Source of the DNA: Sunxiuqinia elliptica
Lineage (GTDB): Bacteria > Bacteroidota > Bacteroidia > Bacteroidales > Prolixibacteraceae
NCBI RefSeq assembly: GCF_900113005.1
Contig: NZ_FONW01000003.1
Span: 124,001 to 188,000 of the forward strand
Length of the DNA stretch: 64,000 bases
Reading direction: 5' to 3'
In this document: positions 8,300 through 16,885 of the stretch, piece by piece
Position numbering within the stretch: position 1 is the first letter of the stretch
Layout of the letters: every line of letters begins with the position of its first letter
The notes under the pieces: model-generated
Told to the model about the DNA's origin: nothing
The model's database searches: none
Seen by the model: only the letters and a program-made list of their open reading frames with translations
Translations under genes and position numbers: made by a program

Positions 8300-10303
8300 T
8301 TAAGCCTTCTTATTGGCCTGTTCTAATTGCTTGATGACACGTTCTCCCAAAGCTGTTTTTCGTTCAATGTGCGTTAGAATTTCCTTGACAAAATCATTAC
8401 TTTCAAACTTTCCTCTGACGCTTTCAAAATCCAACTGTTTGGTTTTGTGATCTCCGTCCATCCCAAATCCAGTCATCGCTTCCAATCGAAATTCCTTTTT
8501 AGCATCTTCATAAAGCATTTTATCAATGGCGACTACACTTTTACGCCACTCTTCAATAATTTGAATGATTTCCTCAATGGACATACTTGTAAGCGGTTTA
8601 TTGAAATATGTTGCTGCAAAGTTGGCTGTCCAGTTCCATTCGTAATTGTAGTAGTTATCGTGTAACGAATAAAAGCAATCTTCAACCTGCTGTAACTCCT
8701 GAATATCGCCTTGTTCAACTTGGTTTAAAAGCTCAACGATGGCATGCTTGGGAGCAATCAATCCGGCAAGGTCAATCCAGTCTCCTTGTCCTATTTGAGA
8801 GTCGGGTTGCAGGCAGGCCTTGACATCATTCGCTGTATTCAGAGAACAGGTATTCAATCTGGTGATGATTGAATTACCAATGAACTTCATGATTGCCAGG
8901 TGATACAGCTTCAATCCCCGGTTTAACGCGTGGCGCTCTATCTTGGTATTGTTATAAGAAAAAACTGCAGTGGTTTCACCCGATATCGCTTTGATTTCTT
9001 TTAGCTTATGAATGGCATTGCCCATTTTCTGAATGGTGAATGGGCTTAGTAAGTTGAAATTTACACAGTCCATTTTGTGTGGATCAGTGCGTTTATCACG
9101 TCGCGGCCATTTCAAGACATCACGAATAGTGCCTACACTTTTCAGGTTGATGGCCGGAGCTAACCAGCTCTCATCATCATTCTCTAACAAATAGGAGAAA
9201 GGCATATCTGAGGTATCGGAGTTTTTATAATGTCTCCCCATAACAAGAGTAAATGCACCGATTTTGGCTGGCCACAACAAGTAGGAATCACTGGTCGTTT
9301 TTGATCCCCGCTCCACAATCCCATGATGAATGGGGCCAAGTTTGTACATGTGGTTACTTTGGTTTGAACCACTTCCGGCATTACAGAATGAGAACATGCC
9401 GGCAATCAATAAGGTCGATTTGTGGTGGGTTACCGTGTAAGGCCCGGCAAATACCGCACATGCTTCGCCATGAAACCCTTGGCAGTTGGCAAAAAACAGG
9501 GAGTTTTCTGCTGAATACTGAGAGCCTAAAACACAGCCTTGTCCTACAAAGCAGTTGGCGACAAGGGCAGCTCCTGTAACTACAGCACCCGACGAAACAA
9601 TGAAGTTTTTCAGAATTACATCGTGACCGATACGAACGGGCGCATGTTCATTGCTGTTGATCGTGCCATTCTCGATTTGACTGCTTCCATCAACAAGCGT
9701 ATGAGCCCCGATCCTTACGTTTTTGATTTCCCGACAATTGGTGATTTTGGCATGGTGCCCGATAAAACCTCTAGCGGAGCAAACACCTTGCGTGTAGTGG
9801 AGAATCATTTGCTCAATACGCTCGATAAAAACTGTCCGATGCTTGTAAAATGCCATGATATAAGCCATATGTGCCGATAGTTTATCGTACATCATAACTT
9901 TGCGGCCGCCAGTCTCATCTAGTACAGAAATCTCGATGCCATTCCCAAAACTTGATTCTCCATCGACTGCACAAAGATCAATGTTATCAATTAATACATG
10001 ATCTTCAATGTCGTAATTAGCAATGTAGTTCTTGACTTGGTTGATGTAAACATCATCACCAATTGTGCAATTGTGAAAATGAGCATGGTAAAGTCCGCAT
10101 GGGCGCTCAAGTTGTCCGAAGAAAGTCATCGATCCGGCAAGCACTCCAATGCGATTTTCGCCACTAAAATGGCAGGCATAGACACGTTTAGTATCAAAGC
10201 CATCTTTCACTTGAATGTTATCCCAGTTATCAGCTGATGAATTGTTTATCTCGAGTTGTTGTATTTCTGCTTGAGTAAGTTTTCGATAGCTTTTACTGGT
10301 CAT
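8300..10303 (-). CDS. DUF4954 family protein (left-handed beta-helix, acyl/nucleotidyltransferase-like)
   Basis: 667 residues, no signal peptide, so cytoplasmic. Much of the protein from about 90 to 350 consists of short hexapeptide-like turns with isoleucine/valine periodicity (for example IGHHAKITNCREIKNVRIG, IENGTINSNEHAPVRIGHDV), the sign of a left-handed beta-helix. It also has long conserved motifs typical of DUF4954 (FSFCNAGSGSNQSNHMYKLG, VERGSKTTSDSYLLWPAKIG, VGTIRDVLKWPRRDKRTDP). The family is widespread in Bacteroidota and resembles sugar-nucleotide or acyl transferases, but I know of no proven activity. It ends a three-gene minus-strand unit after a small protein and a methyltransferase. 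The last 170 residues are helical and unexplained. Family call firm; function unknown. Confidence 0.85.
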   Translation of the reverse strand: MTSKSYRKLTQAEIQQLEINNSSADNWDNIQVKDGFDTKRVYACHFSGENRIGVLAGSMTFFGQLERPCGLYHAHFHNCTIGDDVYINQVKNYIANYDIEDHVLIDNIDLCAVDGESSFGNGIEISVLDETGGRKVMMYDKLSAHMAYIMAFYKHRTVFIERIEQMILHYTQGVCSARGFIGHHAKITNCREIKNVRIGAHTLVDGSSQIENGTINSNEHAPVRIGHDVILKNFIVSSGAVVTGAALVANCFVGQGCVLGSQYSAENSLFFANCQGFHGEACAVFAGPYTVTHHKSTLLIAGMFSFCNAGSGSNQSNHMYKLGPIHHGIVERGSKTTSDSYLLWPAKIGAFTLVMGRHYKNSDTSDMPFSYLLENDDESWLAPAINLKSVGTIRDVLKWPRRDKRTDPHKMDCVNFNLLSPFTIQKMGNAIHKLKEIKAISGETTAVFSYNNTKIERHALNRGLKLYHLAIMKFIGNSIITRLNTCSLNTANDVKACLQPDSQIGQGDWIDLAGLIAPKHAIVELLNQVEQGDIQELQQVEDCFYSLHDNYYNYEWNWTANFAATYFNKPLTSMSIEEIIQIIEEWRKSVVAIDKMLYEDAKKEFRLEAMTGFGMDGDHKTKQLDFESVRGKFESNDFVKEILTHIERKTALGERVIKQLEQANKKA

Positions 10304-10314
10304 AAATTCTGTTT

Positions 10315-11040
10315 TTAATGGGTTATTTGAGCTAAATAATCGTAATGGTCACCTCTAAAAACTCGTTTTACCTTTAGCTTATTGTTTTGAACGTATTCTT
10401 TTAGCAAATCAGGATCAACATATAACCATGGGAAGGATAACCCTTTATGCTGTTTGTACTCTGTTTGAAAAATTAATTCGCCATAATACTCTTCTGCGGC
10501 CAAGTCAACAACTGCCGAACCATCATCTTCCATATACAGAAAAATCAAGTCGGAGGAATCAATAAGAATTTGACCTCCGGGAGCTAGCAAGCTTTTCAAT
10601 TTTTGAAGCAGATCGCCCAGGCGATTCAAAGTCCCGGCAATGCCTGTTCCATTCATTAAAAGTAAGATGGTATCAAACTGGTTGTGTTCAAGCTGGAAAA
10701 AATCGCTCTGAAGTACTTGTTTAATGCCTTGATCTTTCATAACCTGGCAACAAAGAGAAGAGCGCTCCAAGGCTGTTACATCAAGTCCTTTTTCTTGTAA
10801 GTAGTTTGAATGGCAACCAACACAGGCTCCTACGTCAAGCACTTTCCCATAAGCCAAATCCAGCGCTTTCTGTTCCAGCTTGGGCATTTGATTGTAACTT
10901 CGGAAAAAGTAGGAGGGAAGCACCTCGTCGGTATCAAAACCGTCAGAATGAATAAGAATTGGGGAATTGTCGCGATGAAAATGGTAGTTAAATACTCCTT
11001 GTGATATGGGATCTTCTCCCGGGAATTTAATATCAGTCAT
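10315..11040 (-). CDS. Class I SAM-dependent methyltransferase
   Basis: 241 residues, soluble. The SAM-binding motif I is clear at about 66-76 (GKVLDVGACVGCHSNYL), followed by an acidic position in motif II (VTALERS), a post-motif stretch DTILLLMNGTGI and the LLAPGGQILIDSSD strand typical of this Rossmann fold. The substrate is not evident; the acidic C-terminal half has no RNA- or DNA-binding signature I recognise. It sits 11 bp upstream of the DUF4954 gene and 3 bp downstream of a small hypothetical gene, so the three are probably one operon. Most similar proteins are annotated only as methyltransferases. Confidence 0.85.
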   Translation of the reverse strand: MTDIKFPGEDPISQGVFNYHFHRDNSPILIHSDGFDTDEVLPSYFFRSYNQMPKLEQKALDLAYGKVLDVGACVGCHSNYLQEKGLDVTALERSSLCCQVMKDQGIKQVLQSDFFQLEHNQFDTILLLMNGTGIAGTLNRLGDLLQKLKSLLAPGGQILIDSSDLIFLYMEDDGSAVVDLAAEEYYGELIFQTEYKQHKGLSFPWLYVDPDLLKEYVQNNKLKVKRVFRGDHYDYLAQITH

Positions 11041-11043
11041 TGG

Positions 11044-11319
11044 CTATTTTAAAAGAGATAATTCGCCTTCAAATTTAAAACAAGTTTCTTGTTTCTGCGA
11101 ATAAATATAAAAGCCTTCTGATTCTCCTTCGCCAATAATGAAAATTTTAAGATCGGGGTAGTTTCTGGAAATATCCTTGATCTGATCCAGGTTAATATTC
11201 TCTTTTTGCAACCATTGAGAAGTCGTCAATTCACCAAGTTTTAGGCGTCTGCCAGCATGATCTGCTTGTTTGAAAAGCAGTAACGATTGATGATAATTTA
11301 TTTGCTTAAAATTGACCAT
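11044..11319 (-). CDS. Small hypothetical protein, first gene of the DUF4954 operon
   Basis: 91 residues, no signal peptide and no membrane segment. I do not recognise the family. The N-terminal half is basic and polar (HAGRRLKLGELTTSQWLQ), and the C-terminal half alternates strand-like segments (LKIFIIGEGESEGFYIYSQ). The 3-bp gap to the methyltransferase argues that it is a real, translationally linked gene. It could be a small partner of the methyltransferase; nothing in the sequence proves this. Confidence 0.6.
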   Translation of the reverse strand: MVNFKQINYHQSLLLFKQADHAGRRLKLGELTTSQWLQKENINLDQIKDISRNYPDLKIFIIGEGESEGFYIYSQKQETCFKFEGELSLLK

Positions 11320-11523
11320 TCTCTTATTTAATTGGTGAAGACAAGTTACAACATTTTAACGGCAAAAGGGGAATCCTATGTCAAATTTTATAAACAATTT
11401 CGTTAAATATATTGATAACTATTTTTAGTCTCTATTCAGAATTTGCTGTAGCAGAAATCGAAATCAGGGCAAGAATAACCAGGTTAATCAGCTAAGGTGG
11501 GACGCTCTTTTATGCTATTCTTA

Positions 11524-11556
11524 AAGAAAAGAAACGCCGGAAAAAATCCGGCGTTT
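11524..11556 (-). terminator. Rho-independent terminator for the FadL-type gene
   Basis: A perfect 10-bp stem (11547-11556 with 11532-11541) with a 5-nt loop; on the minus strand it is followed by a T-rich stretch. It lies 25 bp past the stop of the minus-strand FadL-like gene. The remainder of 11320-11523 shows no gene. Confidence 0.85.
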
Positions 11557-11581
11557 GTACTCTTATTCTTTTGTTTATCTT

Positions 11582-13072
11582 TTAAAACCTAAACCCAATA
11601 GTTAACAGTAATTGGTCTTTGGTAATTTCATATTGTGCCAAATCTGAGCCTGAGTATACTTCTGCATAGTTGCGGTCAAATCCGTGTTTATAGGCAGCAT
11701 CCATAAAGAAGCCCCCTTGACGAAAACCTAGTCCTGCAGAAATCGTTGATGCTACAGCGTCATCCGTTCTTCCATCAGCCGATTGATATTCCGCATTGAT
11801 AGGAGATGGGAAGTGCTCATATCCAGCTCGAAGGCTGAAGAGCGAGTTCACCCGATACTCAGCACCCAAATGAAGGTTTCCAACTGATCGGTAGGCATTT
11901 TTGATTTCTTGGTTTTCATCAAAAAAGTCATACCCATTACCGCCATCGCTTAGTTTGATGGTTGAATAATCAACATATTCATAGTCAACACTGATAATGG
12001 CCGATTTCCCAATAACATAAGCTGCACTGAATATAGCTTTCATCGGAGTCGTCAAATCATAGTCATAATCTCCAAGAGGAGAATAAGCAGAATAGTTCTT
12101 TTCTCCAAAATCAATATCAGAGAACATGGCATTGTCAAAAGCATCATGCAAATTATAGAATGTTGGGGTATGCAAAGCAACGCCTAAGCGAAGTGCATCA
12201 ACTGGCTTGTAGATAGCCCCAATTTTGAAATTAAATCCAGTACCTGTAGTGTTTAAATAGGTGTTGAATGAGTAGTTATTGAATATAGGGATTTGTGCAT
12301 TGCCATATTCAGATAAACTTGTATTTTCTTTGAAATTCACATCGTGAATACCAACAGTTGCCCCTAAGTAAAATTTGTGGTTAAAGTTAGCTGCAAAAGA
12401 CAGCAAAAACTCATCAATAGCTCCTTTTTGAGAAAAAGATTTGCGCTGATCATGTTCATAATTTGTCAAATCATCTGTATAAGGAAACTTTTGCATATCA
12501 TGTCTATAAATTCCTTCGGGACCATCATCTTCTGTATAAATCAATTTTGTATCAGCAGCTAGTTGCTCATAATATGGATCTAATTGATCAACAAGATATC
12601 CATCAGCATTAAGAGCAAATTCATCTAACATTGAAGATGTTGCATTGCTGGCACTAATCATGCGTTTCATGTTGTAATTGTTTAATCGGTTGTAACCAAC
12701 CCCAAAGCTCAAACCAACAACGGAACCTCCTGAATTATTTTTCAGAGTAGCCACGTAACCTACATTGGGTAATCCGATGTTGTATTTCGAATCATTGGTT
12801 GTTTGTCCCAAGTAGGTGGCATCAACATCTGTTTTGCCAAACGAAGGAGTAACAACAAACTCACTACTGCGATAAACTCCAAGGCCTGCAGGGTTAATGC
12901 TTGCCGAGGTAAAGTCACCACCTAAAGCACCAAAGGCATTTCCCATTGCTGCCGAGCGGGCAGTTCCTTTAATTCTATAATCAGAATAGCGAAGTCCATC
13001 CACCAAATTCTGTCCCATTGCTGTTGAGCCTAGTAATAATAAGGCAACAACCATATACTGTATTCTTATCAT
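11582..13072 (-). CDS. Outer membrane protein of the OMPP1/FadL/TodX family
   Basis: 496 residues with a signal peptide (hydrophobic core VVALLLLGSTA, cut near AMGQ). The mature N-terminus has the family's signature: RSAAMGNAFGALGGDFTSASINPAGLGVYRSSE, including the NPAGL motif of the hatch region. The rest alternates short amphipathic strands and loops, ending in an aromatic residue as expected for a beta-barrel. FadL-family barrels move hydrophobic compounds such as fatty acids or aromatics across the outer membrane. It lies 43 bp downstream of the Tyr/Ser/Arg-rich lipoprotein gene on the same strand and is closed by a strong terminator, so the two may be co-transcribed. The transported substrate is not known. 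Confidence 0.88.
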   Translation of the reverse strand: MIRIQYMVVALLLLGSTAMGQNLVDGLRYSDYRIKGTARSAAMGNAFGALGGDFTSASINPAGLGVYRSSEFVVTPSFGKTDVDATYLGQTTNDSKYNIGLPNVGYVATLKNNSGGSVVGLSFGVGYNRLNNYNMKRMISASNATSSMLDEFALNADGYLVDQLDPYYEQLAADTKLIYTEDDGPEGIYRHDMQKFPYTDDLTNYEHDQRKSFSQKGAIDEFLLSFAANFNHKFYLGATVGIHDVNFKENTSLSEYGNAQIPIFNNYSFNTYLNTTGTGFNFKIGAIYKPVDALRLGVALHTPTFYNLHDAFDNAMFSDIDFGEKNYSAYSPLGDYDYDLTTPMKAIFSAAYVIGKSAIISVDYEYVDYSTIKLSDGGNGYDFFDENQEIKNAYRSVGNLHLGAEYRVNSLFSLRAGYEHFPSPINAEYQSADGRTDDAVASTISAGLGFRQGGFFMDAAYKHGFDRNYAEVYSGSDLAQYEITKDQLLLTIGFRF

Positions 13073-13115
13073 AGCTGAATCAAATTTGTATAAACAATTT
13101 GTGTTTCTATTTCAA

Positions 13116-14552
13116 TTATCTACGTCCGCTGTTGCTTGAACGTGAACTGCCACTGCCACTTGATGAGCTGCCGCTACTTCTCGAAGAACTACTTCCACTT
13201 GAACGGAAGCTTCCACTGCTACTGCTTCTGCTTGGAGAAGATGACCGGTAGCTACTACCGCTACTTTTTCTACTAGGTGAGGTCGAACGATAGCTTGGAG
13301 TGCTGCTTCGGCTGGACCCTTTATTATAGCTTGAGTTTGATCGGTAGCTTTTCTTGTAGCTATTCGATGAATTTCTTGGTGACGTGTAAGAACTTCTGGT
13401 CCGAGAGCTTTTTGTTGTGTTCGGCTTGGTATAAGTTGAAGTTCTTGGTTTGCTGTAATTATTACTATTATAGCTAGAACGGGTTACCGTGCGTGGTTTG
13501 CTGTAACTCGGTGTATACGACCGACGCTGTGTAGAAGTAGTCGTGGTTCTGGGTTGATAAGTACGCTGAGTACTTTTTATCCTGTTATTATTGACCGAAC
13601 TGTTGGTAATACTTCTGCGTCCAGAGTTACTAACCTGGCTTCCGGTTGTTCTTCGCTTATTGACAATTGTTGCATTTTTGGTGTTACGATCCTGACCTGT
13701 TGTGCGTCGTCCGCTATTGCTTACAACGGATGATCCAGGACGTCTTCCACTACCAACATTGGTCGAAGTGCTTTTGTTACGATTACCACTGTTGGATGAA
13801 ATCCGGTTTCCTGAAGAATAGGATCCATCGCGTCGAGCTACATTACTATAGCTTGAGCGTCGATGACCATACTCATATCGGCTTGAATCGTAAATCGGGT
13901 AGGAGTGGTTGTGTCCCCAGTAGTGGTCATAATAGTGATGATGTCCCCATGAGTAATAAGGACTGTACCAGTTATACCCAAAAGAGAAGTAAGGACTATA
14001 CCAACTAGATCCCCAAGGGTTGTAGTAACTGTAATAACCACCATAGTAAAATGAATCATACCAAGGATCATAATAGAATGGATCGTAATAAAATGAATTA
14101 TATCCCCAGCTACTGTAATAAGGCCCGTAAAAATAAGGGCGGTGAAAACGACGAATGCGATACGTATAATCCAACTCATCCGCATCGTAATAATTGTTAA
14201 TTACGTAATCAACGTCTCCATCATTTTCATACATCGTGGTATCAGAACCCAATAACTCCATGTTATCCATATCGTAGACCAAATGATCAGCTTCTGGCTC
14301 GTCACTCTCAAAAACGTAATTTTTAAGGGTTCTTGAACCATCTTCATTCTCCTCCAATTCAGTAATTACCTGCTGTTGCGAAATCACTTGGGTGTTTCGT
14401 GCATTGGCTGCGGGTTCTTCAACTACAGCTGGAGGTGGAATATCACCGGGAGTAAAATAGATGTCATCGTACCTGTCGGTTACATATGTCCCGGTAGAAC
14501 ATGCTCCCAGCAGTAGTGTTAATGCTGAGAAGAGTGTAACTTTTGCTTTCAT
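13116..14552 (-). CDS. Low-complexity Tyr/Ser/Arg-rich lipoprotein of unknown function
   Basis: 478 residues. The signal peptide ends in a lipobox (LLGAC, Cys at about 18), so it is a lipoprotein. Residues about 20-130 are acidic and of ordinary composition (many Asp/Glu, repeated DD and DE). Residues about 130-235 are extremely aromatic, with alternating Tyr, Trp, Phe, His, Gly and Ser. Residues about 235-478 are Ser/Arg/Thr/Asn/Tyr rich, with runs of SSR, RSS and SGS and almost no hydrophobic residues, so strongly basic and probably disordered. Negative front, aromatic middle and positive tail suggest a cell-surface, adhesive or wall-associated role, but I recognise no family. Start choice is supported by a strong Shine-Dalgarno. 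The paired FadL-like gene follows. Confidence 0.75.
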   Translation of the reverse strand: MKAKVTLFSALTLLLGACSTGTYVTDRYDDIYFTPGDIPPPAVVEEPAANARNTQVISQQQVITELEENEDGSRTLKNYVFESDEPEADHLVYDMDNMELLGSDTTMYENDGDVDYVINNYYDADELDYTYRIRRFHRPYFYGPYYSSWGYNSFYYDPFYYDPWYDSFYYGGYYSYYNPWGSSWYSPYFSFGYNWYSPYYSWGHHHYYDHYWGHNHSYPIYDSSRYEYGHRRSSYSNVARRDGSYSSGNRISSNSGNRNKSTSTNVGSGRRPGSSVVSNSGRRTTGQDRNTKNATIVNKRRTTGSQVSNSGRRSITNSSVNNNRIKSTQRTYQPRTTTTSTQRRSYTPSYSKPRTVTRSSYNSNNYSKPRTSTYTKPNTTKSSRTRSSYTSPRNSSNSYKKSYRSNSSYNKGSSRSSTPSYRSTSPSRKSSGSSYRSSSPSRSSSSGSFRSSGSSSSRSSGSSSSGSGSSRSSNSGRR

Positions 14553-14558
14553 AACTAG

Positions 14559-14565
14559 ACCTCCT
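14559..14565 (-). promoter_or_regulatory. Strong Shine-Dalgarno (AGGAGGT) for the low-complexity lipoprotein
   Basis: The minus strand reads AGGAGGT six bases before the ATG at 14552. Such a full-length site is unusual in this window, where most genes lack one, and it fixes the start. It suggests high translation. Confidence 0.7.
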
Positions 14566-14572
14566 GTATCTT

Positions 14573-14604
14573 TAAAAATAAATTATTTACTTTGTAGCTT
14601 CAAA
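14573..14604 (-). promoter_or_regulatory. Candidate Bacteroidota-type promoter for the lipoprotein gene
   Basis: On the minus strand, TTTG (14604-14601) and TATTTTTA (14580-14573) are 20 bp apart, close to the TTTG/TAnnTTTG consensus with one mismatch in the -7 box. The predicted transcript would begin just before the Shine-Dalgarno, giving a short leader. Confidence 0.45.
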
Positions 14605-14647
14605 ATTTCAATACAAAAGAAGCAAATACCATACCAAAAGAAAAGAT

Positions 14648-16123
14648 ATGGCTAAAGAATTAACTCCTAGAAGTGAAAATTATTCTCAATGGTACAATGA
14701 ATTGGTTGTAAAAGCCGATTTGGCCGAGAATTCTGCTGTGCGGGGATGCATGGTAATTAAGCCTTACGGCTATGCCATTTGGGAAAAAATGCAAGCCGAG
14801 TTGGACCGTATGTTTAAAGAAACCGGACACGTGAATGCTTACTTTCCGTTGTTCATCCCGAAATCGTTTTTTAGCAAGGAAGCCGACCATGTTGAAGGGT
14901 TTGCCAAAGAGTGTGCCGTAGTTACTCATTATCGATTAAAAAATGACCCGGATGGGAAAGGTGTTGTTGTTGACCCCGATGCACGTTTGGAAGAAGAGCT
15001 GATTGTTCGTCCGACCTCAGAAACCATTATTTGGAATACCTATAAAAACTGGATTCAGTCATATCGCGATCTGCCTATCTTGTGTAACCAGTGGGCAAAT
15101 GTTGTTCGTTGGGAAATGCGTACCCGCTTGTTTTTGCGTACTGCTGAGTTTTTGTGGCAAGAAGGCCATACTGCGCATGCAACTCGTGAAGAGGCCTTGG
15201 AAGAAACTGAAAAGATGGTCAATGTTTATGCCGACTTTGCCGAGAACTTCATGGCTGTTCCCGTCATTAAGGGTGCAAAATCAGCTAACGAACGTTTTGC
15301 CGGTGCTCTGGAAACCTATACCATCGAAGCCCTAATGCAAGATGGAAAAGCGTTACAGTCGGGGACTTCGCACTTTTTGGGTCAAAACTTTGCTAAGGCA
15401 TTCGATGTTAAATTTGCGACTCGCGAAGGAAAAGAAGATTATGTTTGGGCATCAAGTTGGGGAGTTTCTACTCGCTTGATGGGTGCCTTAATTATGGCTC
15501 ACTCTGATGACCATGGTTTGGTGTTGCCTCCAAAGTTAGCTCCTTTTCAAGTGGTTATTGTTCCAATTTACAGAAAAGAAGAGCAGCTGGAAGCAATCAA
15601 TGAAAAAGTTGAAGAGATCGTTAATAAGCTGAAAGCTAAAGGAATTTCGGTTAAATATGATAACTCGGATACCAAAAAACCAGGTTGGAAGTTTGCTGAA
15701 TATGAGCTAAAAGGCGTTCCTGTAAGACTGGCTTTGGGACCGCGCGATTTGGAGAATGGCACGGTTGAAATTGCCCGCCGCGATACGCTGACCAAAGAGG
15801 TTGTTAACCTGGAGAACATTGATCAATATGTTGCAGACCTACTGGAAGAAATCCAAAAGACAATCTTCCAAAAAGCATTCGATTTTAGAACCGAGAAAAC
15901 AACGAAAGTAGATACGTACGATGAGTTTAAGGAAGTACTGACAAACAAAGGTGGCTTTATTTTAGCCCACTGGGATGGTACTCCTGAAACTGAACAACGG
16001 ATTAAAGAAGAAACGAAAGCAACAATCCGCTGTATCCCATTTGATGGGGAAAAAGAAGAGGGAACTTGTATTTACTCAGGAAAACCTTCAAGCCAACGCG
16101 TATTATTTGCTTTAGCTTACTAG
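14648..16123 (+). CDS. proS: Prolyl-tRNA synthetase, short archaeal/eukaryote-like type
   Basis: 491 residues, cytoplasmic. It charges tRNA-Pro with proline. The N-terminus ([20 protein letters not shown]) and class II motif 1 region ([15 protein letters not shown]) are diagnostic. Motif 2 contains [17 protein letters not shown], and motif 3 contains the Arg of [20 protein letters not shown]. An anticodon-binding domain lies at about 290-400 and a C-terminal extension ends in Tyr, as in the archaeal/eukaryote-like class; there is no editing insertion between motifs 2 and 3. It is transcribed divergently from the lipoprotein gene and followed by a strong terminator. Confidence 0.98.
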   Translation: MAKELTPRSENYSQWYNELVVKADLAENSAVRGCMVIKPYGYAIWEKMQAELDRMFKETGHVNAYFPLFIPKSFFSKEADHVEGFAKECAVVTHYRLKNDPDGKGVVVDPDARLEEELIVRPTSETIIWNTYKNWIQSYRDLPILCNQWANVVRWEMRTRLFLRTAEFLWQEGHTAHATREEALEETEKMVNVYADFAENFMAVPVIKGAKSANERFAGALETYTIEALMQDGKALQSGTSHFLGQNFAKAFDVKFATREGKEDYVWASSWGVSTRLMGALIMAHSDDHGLVLPPKLAPFQVVIVPIYRKEEQLEAINEKVEEIVNKLKAKGISVKYDNSDTKKPGWKFAEYELKGVPVRLALGPRDLENGTVEIARRDTLTKEVVNLENIDQYVADLLEEIQKTIFQKAFDFRTEKTTKVDTYDEFKEVLTNKGGFILAHWDGTPETEQRIKEETKATIRCIPFDGEKEEGTCIYSGKPSSQRVLFALAY

Positions 16124-16148
16124 ATTTTTCGCATAACATGATAAATGA

Positions 16149-16181
16149 AAGCAGTCAGTTTTGGCTGCTTTTCTTATTTTT
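16149..16181 (+). terminator. Terminator after proS
   Basis: A 9-bp stem (16149-16157 with 16162-16170, one G-U) with a 4-nt loop is followed by a long T-rich tract. An in-frame ATG at 16145 for the next gene falls at the edge of this hairpin, which argues for the downstream start at 16199 instead. Confidence 0.8.
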
Positions 16182-16198
16182 ATGGAAAATCTAACCCA

Positions 16199-16882
16199 AT
16201 GGGAAAATCAAACAACGAGAAGCACTACGAACAACTTGTAACAAAATCAAACGTCAAGCAGCTGGCTTATACCAATACCTTAAGTTCCTTTAATTTACTA
16301 AAAGAGGTATTGAAAGAATTGGCTGATGAATTCCGGGACGCTTTGGATGGAAAGGTAGCCGAGGAGATTCTTCCCGAATTTCATGAGAAAGGTTTATTCG
16401 AGGCTGAATTTCGTTTGGCTGGAGATTTATTGGTGTTTAGCATGCACTCCAATGTTTTTGTTTTCAACCGGGAACACCCCATTTGGAAATTAGATTATAT
16501 CAAAAAAGCTCCATTAAACGGATACTGTGGCGTCATTCATATTTATAATTTTTTGTCAGATTCCTTTAAGTACAACCGTTTGCAGGACTTAGGGTATTTG
16601 ATTGCCCGCATTTTCATTAATCAGGAAAACCACTTCTTTGTTGAAGGAAAACGCCAGTCTGGTGAGTTGGTTAAAGATTTTGGAATTGATGAAGTTACCA
16701 AGAAGGTTTTAAGGCAGATACTGGAAACTGCCATTCAATATACGGTTGAATTTGACCTACTTGTTCCACCATACGATCAGGTGAAAATTGCCTCAGTGGA
16801 ACAAATGAAGGTTGAAATCAGCCATTCTAAAATAAGAACTGGCAAACGCGTCGGTTTTAAGTTTAACTCAGATGATGTTTAA
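16199..16882 (+). CDS. Conserved-looking cytoplasmic protein of unknown function
   Basis: 227 residues from the ATG at 16199. An earlier in-frame ATG at 16145 would place the N-terminus inside the proS terminator, and its extra 18 residues look non-native. No signal peptide or membrane helix. I recognise no named family. It has well-ordered alpha/beta composition, with segments such as FEAEFRLAGDLLVFSMHSNVFVF, GYCGVIHIYNFLSDSFKYNR and FINQENHFFVEGKRQ. The gene is 3 bp upstream of pepT and probably in one operon with pepT and tilS, so it looks like a housekeeping gene of Bacteroidota. Its role cannot be inferred. Confidence 0.75.
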   Translation: MGKSNNEKHYEQLVTKSNVKQLAYTNTLSSFNLLKEVLKELADEFRDALDGKVAEEILPEFHEKGLFEAEFRLAGDLLVFSMHSNVFVFNREHPIWKLDYIKKAPLNGYCGVIHIYNFLSDSFKYNRLQDLGYLIARIFINQENHFFVEGKRQSGELVKDFGIDEVTKKVLRQILETAIQYTVEFDLLVPPYDQVKIASVEQMKVEISHSKIRTGKRVGFKFNSDDV

Positions 16883-16885
16883 GAT

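Noticed and set aside
8099-8326. 75-codon plus-strand ORF between the DUF1080 gene and the DUF4954 gene
   Set aside because: It begins inside a clear terminator, runs into the antisense end of the DUF4954 gene and has no recognisable protein pattern.
13838-14185. Minus-strand ORF rich in Ile and Thr overlapping the low-complexity lipoprotein
   Set aside because: It arises from the repeated Tyr/Ser/Gly codons of the lipoprotein read in another frame.
16145-16198. Upstream start for the 16199 gene
   Set aside because: The extra 18 codons coincide with the proS terminator hairpin and its T tract, so the ATG at 16199 is preferred.
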